DNA of 8,923 nucleotides from Zeimonas sp041678445 (GTDB taxonomy: Bacteria > Pseudomonadota > Gammaproteobacteria > Burkholderiales > Burkholderiaceae_E), in assembly GCA_041678445.1 (NCBI GenBank), contig JBAYOD010000126.1, forward strand, positions 1-8,923, given 5' to 3'. The position numbers were made by a program, and so were the translations under genes. A model generated the notes under the pieces. That model was given only the letters and a program-made list of their open reading frames with translations. It made no database searches and was not told the origin of the DNA. Below, in pieces: positions 6,394 through 8,923 of this stretch (positions within the stretch are counted from its first letter, which is position 1; each line of letters opens with the position of its first letter).

Positions 6394-6681
6394 TCACGCC
6401 GGTTCGTTCGACTCGAGCCAGTCTTTCAGCGCAGCATCCACCCGCGTCTGCCAGCCGGGACCGGTCGCCCGAAAGCGATCGAGTACCTCGGGTGACAGCC
6501 TGATCGTGATGCGCTCCTTCGTCATGGCTACCAGCGGTCGGCCACGCTTGAGCACCGGCTTCACAGCTGCCCACTCGGCATCGGTATAGGGCAGCGCATC
6601 GGGGTCCGACATTGCTGCGGCCGTGATGGCCGCATCTTCCTCGGGGGTCGGCACGATGGTGCCAAGCTTAAGCTTCGGCAT
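6394..6681 (-). CDS. brnA: BrnA family antitoxin (type II toxin-antitoxin)
   Basis: This 95-residue protein has the BrnA/DUF4415 pattern: a flexible N-terminal part (EEDAAITAAAMSDPDALPYTD), the KRGRPLVAM segment, then a ribbon-helix-helix core KERITIRLSPEVLDRFRAT followed by GPGWQTRVDAALKDWL. In characterised BrnTA systems BrnA neutralises the BrnT ribonuclease and represses the operon through this domain. ATG 6681 has GAGAGGTG about eight bases upstream and overlaps the end of the brnT frame by 14 bp, the usual translational coupling. All key features are present and the frame is intact, but the partner toxin upstream is broken, so it is now an orphan antitoxin. It might still repress in trans or protect against another BrnT; that is inference. 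Confidence 0.82.
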   Translation of the reverse strand: MPKLKLGTIVPTPEEDAAITAAAMSDPDALPYTDAEWAAVKPVLKRGRPLVAMTKERITIRLSPEVLDRFRATGPGWQTRVDAALKDWLESNEPA

Positions 6682-6837
6682 AGCGTTTCACCTCTCGCTT
6701 GTTGGCCTTAAGCAGGTTGATGATTCGTCGAACCGGCGCCGAACATCAGGTCAGACTATCGCCGACTCCCACTCGATCTTTGCCGCCAGCGCGAGCGACA
6801 CGCCGTGCTTGGCGAGGTTGACCGTGCGCGCCAGCAT
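6668..6837 (-). pseudogene. brnT: brnT toxin remnant with central deletion and frameshift
   Basis: BrnT is a RelE-like ribonuclease toxin of about 90 residues. Two family pieces are visible in different frames. The first (about 6754-6822) reads VNLAKHGVSLALAAKIEWES, then AIV and a TGA at 6751-6753; it matches the NLAKHGV N-terminal hallmark. The second (6671-6736) reads PVRRIINLLKANKREVKRYA, the C-terminal RRII...RKANKREVKRY hallmark, ending in a TAA at 6668-6670 that overlaps brnA. Only about 17 bp separate the pieces, so some 40-45 central residues are missing. The frames differ by one position and the second piece has a TGA just before it (6746-6748), so no full toxin can be made. The overlap with brnA keeps the original operon order. 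The family call rests on these two hallmarks. Confidence 0.72.
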
Positions 6838-6945
6838 GTAGGCACGCTGATCGAACCCCTTGAGGGCGGCGATCCTCGGCGAGAGCGGAACCGGCAAAAG
6901 CACGTCGACATGCGCATAGTCGACCAGGTTTATGACCGCAGGAGG
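6823..6945 (-). pseudogene. ComF-family (phosphoribosyltransferase-like) gene fragment joined to brnT
   Basis: Directly upstream of the BrnT N-terminal piece, in the same frame, is PAVINLVDYAHVDVLLPVPL, then SPRIAALKGFDQRAYMLART. This resembles the ComF/GntX core, where (D)VxxPVPLxPRRLRxRGFNQAxxLAR is typical; here RGFNQ appears as KGFDQ. ComF proteins take part in DNA uptake and are related to phosphoribosyltransferases. Only about 40 residues are present: there is no N-terminal zinc-binding CXXC region and no C-terminal PRPP-binding motif, so this is a fragment. An open frame runs from a TTG at 6993 through both fragments to 6751, giving a potential 80-residue chimera, but that TTG lies inside a palindrome and has no ribosome binding site. 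The ComF match is moderate. Confidence 0.45.
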
Positions 6946-6975
6946 GCTCGCCGAGCGACGCCGGCGAAATAAGCG

Positions 6976-6995
6976 TATTGCAAAGTTTTGCAATA
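6976..6995. promoter_or_regulatory. Perfect 20-bp palindrome, operator-like
   Basis: TATTGCAAAGTTTTGCAATA has perfect 9-bp arms around a GT centre, and is AT-rich against a GC-rich background. It lies just upstream of the minus-strand comF/brnT/brnA/HTH remnants, where the operator of a self-repressed toxin-antitoxin operon would sit. A second perfect dyad, TATACAG-G-CTGTATA (6994-7008), overlaps it by two bases. The binding protein is unknown; BrnA or the HTH protein are candidates by position only. Confidence 0.55.
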
Positions 6996-6997
6996 TA

Positions 6998-7021
6998 CAG
7001 GCTGTATAGATTCACAGCCTG
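6998..7021. promoter_or_regulatory. Inverted repeat fitting the LexA-box pattern CTGT-N8-ACAG
   Basis: CAGGCTGT (6998-7005) and ACAGCCTG (7014-7021) are perfect 8-bp arms around the eight-base centre ATAGATTC. The inner bases match the SOS box known from E. coli and many gammaproteobacteria, CTGT-N8-ACAG, with an AT-biased centre. It overlaps the dyad at 6994-7008 and lies upstream of the minus-strand remnants, so a lost or decayed SOS-controlled promoter is possible. It could instead be a hairpin downstream of tRNA-His, but no T run follows on the minus strand. Its function is not shown by the sequence. Confidence 0.4.
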
Positions 7022-7026
7022 CGAGG

Positions 7027-7049
7027 ATCAGGAAACTTAAGCCCCTGAT
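7027..7049 (-). terminator. Weak hairpin downstream of the tRNA cluster
   Basis: ATCAGG (7027-7032) and CCTGAT (7044-7049) form a 6-bp stem with an 11-base loop, 16 bp past the 3' end of tRNA-His. There is no T tract after it on the minus strand. It is the best-placed candidate for ending the tRNA transcript, possibly together with the stronger dyad at 6998-7021. Confidence 0.25.
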
Positions 7050-7064
7050 TTCTCTAGGGAATTT

Positions 7065-7141
7065 TGGGGTGGCTGACGGGACTCGAACCCGCGACAACCG
7101 GAATCACAATCCGGGACTCTACCAACTGAGCTACAGCCACC
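7065..7141 (-). tRNA. tRNA-His (GTG)
   Basis: The minus strand folds as a cloverleaf. The 7-bp acceptor GTGGCTG/CAGCCAC is followed by the D arm GCTCAGTTGGTAGAGT, then anticodon stem CCGGA/TCCGG around loop TTGTGAT (anticodon GTG), and a T arm with GGTTCGAGTC. A G at the -1 position (7141) opposite discriminator C is the known identity element of tRNA-His. The 3' CCA is encoded (7065-7067). It is last in a three-tRNA cluster and borders the decayed accessory zone. Confidence 0.97.
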
Positions 7142-7149
7142 GCTGGGAC

Positions 7150-7226
7150 TGGCCTGCCCGACAGGATTCGAACCTGTGACCCTCGGCTTAGAAGGCCGAT
7201 GCTCTATCCAACTGAGCTACGGGCAG
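7150..7226 (-). tRNA. tRNA-Arg (TCT)
   Basis: The minus strand gives acceptor CTGCCCG/CGGGCAG, D arm GCTCAGTTGGATAGAGC, anticodon stem TCGGC/GCCGA around loop CTTCTAA (anticodon TCT), T arm CAGGTTCGAATCCTG, discriminator G and an encoded CCA (7150-7152). It decodes AGA/AGG, rare codons in this GC-rich genome. Only eight bp separate it from tRNA-His, so the two must be processed from one transcript. Confidence 0.97.
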
Positions 7227-7295
7227 CGGGGTCGGACCTTGTCGGGCCGGTTCCGGAACATGCCGCTGGTATCGGCACGTGCCTGAGGAACACAT

Positions 7296-7372
<77 letters not shown>

Positions 7373-7382
7373 GAGGACGCGA

Positions 7383-7388
7383 ATTGTA
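7383..7388 (-). promoter_or_regulatory. Probable -10 element of the tRNA cluster promoter
   Basis: TACAAT on the minus strand lies 11 bp before the 5' end of tRNA-Pro, followed by a GC-rich discriminator (TCGCGTCC) like those of stable-RNA promoters. No good -35 hexamer is seen 16-18 bp upstream. The element sits in the 47-bp gap after the glmM stop, so the tRNAs could also be read through from glmM. Confidence 0.45.
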
Positions 7389-7419
7389 ACCCAGATTCGA
7401 TTGTGCTGCCGGGACCTTG

Positions 7420-8769
7420 TCAGACACTGGCTGCCGCCTCCCCGACTGCGGCGGCCAGTTGCCCGGCCAGCCGGCGCGCCAGGCTCTCGTCAGGCGCTTC
7501 GACCATGACGCGCAGCAGCGGTTCGGTGCCGGAGGCACGGATCAGGATCCGGCCGGCGCCGGCCAGTTCGGACTCGACCGCGCGACGCGCCTGCTGCAGG
7601 CCGAAGTCCTGCTGCCAGTCGAAGCCGCGTTCGATCCGGACATTGACCAGGACCTGCGGATAAAGCGTCAGGTCGGCGCAGAGTTCGGCCAGCGTGCGAT
7701 CCTCGCGACGCAGGGCAGCCAGCACCTGCAGTGCGCTGATTGTGCCATCGCCGGTGCTGTGCCGGTCCAGGCACAGCAGATGGCCGGAGTTCTCGCCGCC
7801 GTACAGCCAGCCCTTCTCGCGCAGCCGTTCGAGCACGTAGCGGTCACCGACCCGGGCCCGCTCGAAGCCGACGCCCAGGCCGGCAAAAGCCTGTTCGAGG
7901 GCCAGGTTGGTCATCAGCGTGCCGACTGCACCCTGCACCGGACCCGATTTCATCCGGTCGCGCACGATCACGTAGAGCAGTTCGTCGCCGTCGTAGATCC
8001 GGCCGTCGGCATCGATGACGAGCAGCCGGTCGGCATCGCCGTCGACCGCAATGCCGAGATCGGCCTTTTCCTCGAGCACCTTGGCCCTCAGTGCCTCGGG
8101 CGCCGTCGCCCCGACCCGGTCGTTGATGTTGAAGCCGTTGGGCGAGGTTCCGATGGTGACGACCTCGGCGCCGAGTTCGTCGAATACATGCGGCGTCGTG
8201 TGATAGGCGGCGCCGTTGGCACAGTCGACGACGAGCTTCAGGCCGCGCAGGTCGAAGTCGGTCGGAAAGGCACTCTTGCAGAACTCGATGTAGCGACCGG
8301 GGGCATCCTCGATCCGGCGGACCCGGCCCAGATGCTCGGACGGCGAGCAGCCGAAGGGTTCATCCATCGCCGCTTCGATCTCGGCTTCGACCTCGTCGGG
8401 CAGCTTGTCGCCGTCGGCCGAGAAGAACTTGATGCCGTTGTCGTAGAAGGGGTTGTGCGAGGCGCTGATGACCACCCCTGCCGCGAGCCGCCAGGCGCGC
8501 GTCAGGTAGGCGATTGCCGGGGTCGGCATCGGACCGGTCAGCAGCACATTGATGCCGGCCGACGAGAAGCCGGCTTCGAGCGCCGACTCCAGCATGTAGC
8601 TGGAGATCCGCGTGTCCTTGCCGATCAGCACCGTACGGCGCTGGCCATTGGCCCGCTGGGCCAGCACCCGGCCGGCCGCCTGGCCGAGTTTCAGGACGAA
8701 ATCGGGCATGATCGGCGCTTCGCCGACGCGACCCCGGATGCCGTCGGTGCCGAAGTACTTGCGCGCCAT
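7420..8769 (-). CDS. glmM: Phosphoglucosamine mutase GlmM
   Basis: GlmM interconverts glucosamine-6-phosphate and glucosamine-1-phosphate, the step before UDP-GlcNAc, for peptidoglycan and lipopolysaccharide synthesis in the cytosol. The 449-residue protein is full length for the family. It starts MARKYFGTDGIRGRVG. The active-site loop VVISASHNPFYDNGIKFF carries the phosphorylated serine (Ser104, equivalent to E. coli Ser102). The Mg2+ loop VDGDADRLL has Asp243, Asp245 and Asp247. The sugar-binding loop is GGENSGH (324-330), and the C-terminal phosphate-binding loop is RASGTEPLLRVM (411-422). ATG 8769 is chosen because FGTDGIRG must lie at the N-terminus and GGAG is nine bases upstream; the in-frame ATG at 8784 and the longer frame to 8916 are less likely. 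folP precedes it in the usual order. tpiA-secG, common next in gammaproteobacteria, are replaced here by the tRNAs. Confidence 0.97.
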   Translation of the reverse strand: MARKYFGTDGIRGRVGEAPIMPDFVLKLGQAAGRVLAQRANGQRRTVLIGKDTRISSYMLESALEAGFSSAGINVLLTGPMPTPAIAYLTRAWRLAAGVVISASHNPFYDNGIKFFSADGDKLPDEVEAEIEAAMDEPFGCSPSEHLGRVRRIEDAPGRYIEFCKSAFPTDFDLRGLKLVVDCANGAAYHTTPHVFDELGAEVVTIGTSPNGFNINDRVGATAPEALRAKVLEEKADLGIAVDGDADRLLVIDADGRIYDGDELLYVIVRDRMKSGPVQGAVGTLMTNLALEQAFAGLGVGFERARVGDRYVLERLREKGWLYGGENSGHLLCLDRHSTGDGTISALQVLAALRREDRTLAELCADLTLYPQVLVNVRIERGFDWQQDFGLQQARRAVESELAGAGRILIRASGTEPLLRVMVEAPDESLARRLAGQLAAAVGEAAASV

Positions 8770-8809
8770 GGTGTCGGTCTCCATGCGTGCGGCGCTCAGG
8801 CCGCGGTTG

Positions 8810-8847
8810 TACGAACAGGTGGAACCGCTACGAACAAGTGGAACCGC
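8810..8847. repeat. 19-bp tandem direct repeat in the folP-glmM spacer
   Basis: TACGAACAGGTGGAACCGC (8810-8828) is followed at once by TACGAACAAGTGGAACCGC (8829-8847), with one mismatch. The repeat ends eight bp after the folP stop (minus-strand sense) and lies about 40 bp before the glmM start. It is not coding. Possible explanations are a duplicated protein-binding site or the repeat-bearing end of a lost insertion sequence. Confidence 0.7.
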
Positions 8848-8854
8848 TGCGGGC

Positions 8855-8923
8855 TCAGGCCCGGCCTTCGTCGATGGCCTGCCAGACCCTGAGTGCATCG
8901 TGGGTGGCGGCAACATCGTGCAC
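8855..8923 (-). CDS. folP: Dihydropteroate synthase FolP, C-terminal end (partial)
   Basis: Only the last 22 codons are in the window: VHDVAATHDALRVWQAIDEG then RA and a TGA at 8855-8857. VHDVAAT.DALRVW is the typical end of bacterial dihydropteroate synthase, which joins pABA to the pterin precursor in folate synthesis; the His in this segment belongs to the conserved RVHDV motif. Its position just before glmM on the same strand matches the common folP-glmM order and supports the call. The gene extends beyond the window edge. Confidence 0.85.
   Translation of the reverse strand: MHDVAATHDALRVWQAIDEGRA

Noticed and set aside
7065..7141. Duplicate tRNA-His 3' end as an attachment site inside the window
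   Set aside because: I looked for the T-arm/acceptor sequence near 5029 and in the accessory zone and saw no second copy; any partner would be outside the window.
7417..8892. 491-codon open frame on the plus strand opposite glmM
   Set aside because: It is the antisense shadow of glmM, whose active-site motifs are all intact; such frames are common in GC-rich coding DNA.

Overview
The window looks like a high-GC proteobacterial chromosome, most likely a gammaproteobacterium. Evidence is the System I cytochrome c maturation genes (ccmF, ccmH), the folP-glmM pair, bacterial tRNAs with encoded CCA ends, and a PEP-CTERM sorting tail. I cannot name the species. Everything here is read by eye; no database search was run.

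Left block (1-4737), dense and intact. The 3' part of ccmF is followed after 25 bp by ccmH. The usual ccmG is absent between them and no ccmI follows. Next comes a CitE/HpcH-type acyl-CoA lyase or thioesterase gene. It runs tail-to-tail into a glutaredoxin-DinB fusion gene, and the two stop codons share one CTAG palindrome. A LysR-type regulator is divergent from the fusion across 175 bp.

Middle block (about 4717-7021), a scarred accessory zone. It starts with the C-terminal remnant of a PEP-CTERM protein, cut off near 5028. Then come an intact NYN-domain (LabA/DUF88-like) gene and a divergent small orphan ORF. After these lies a decayed brnT-brnA toxin-antitoxin locus: brnT has lost its centre and is frameshifted, brnA is intact, and a following HTH gene loses its end inside the helix-turn-helix region. 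The surviving 5' end of brnT is joined in frame to what looks like a ComF fragment. Upstream lie three abutting or overlapping perfect dyads, one fitting the LexA-box pattern CTGT-N8-ACAG. No integrase, transposase or CRISPR is visible.

Right block (7065-8923), housekeeping, all on the minus strand. Genes for tRNA-Pro(TGG), tRNA-Arg(TCT) and tRNA-His(GTG) lie downstream of a complete glmM, with the 3' end of folP upstream of it. A 19-bp tandem duplication sits in the folP-glmM spacer.

The most useful observations are the glutaredoxin-DinB/CitE/LysR trio as a possible undescribed thiol/CoA module, the eroded brnTA locus with its comF-brnT chimera, and the operator-like dyads. I see no complete, clearly novel defence or mobile system.
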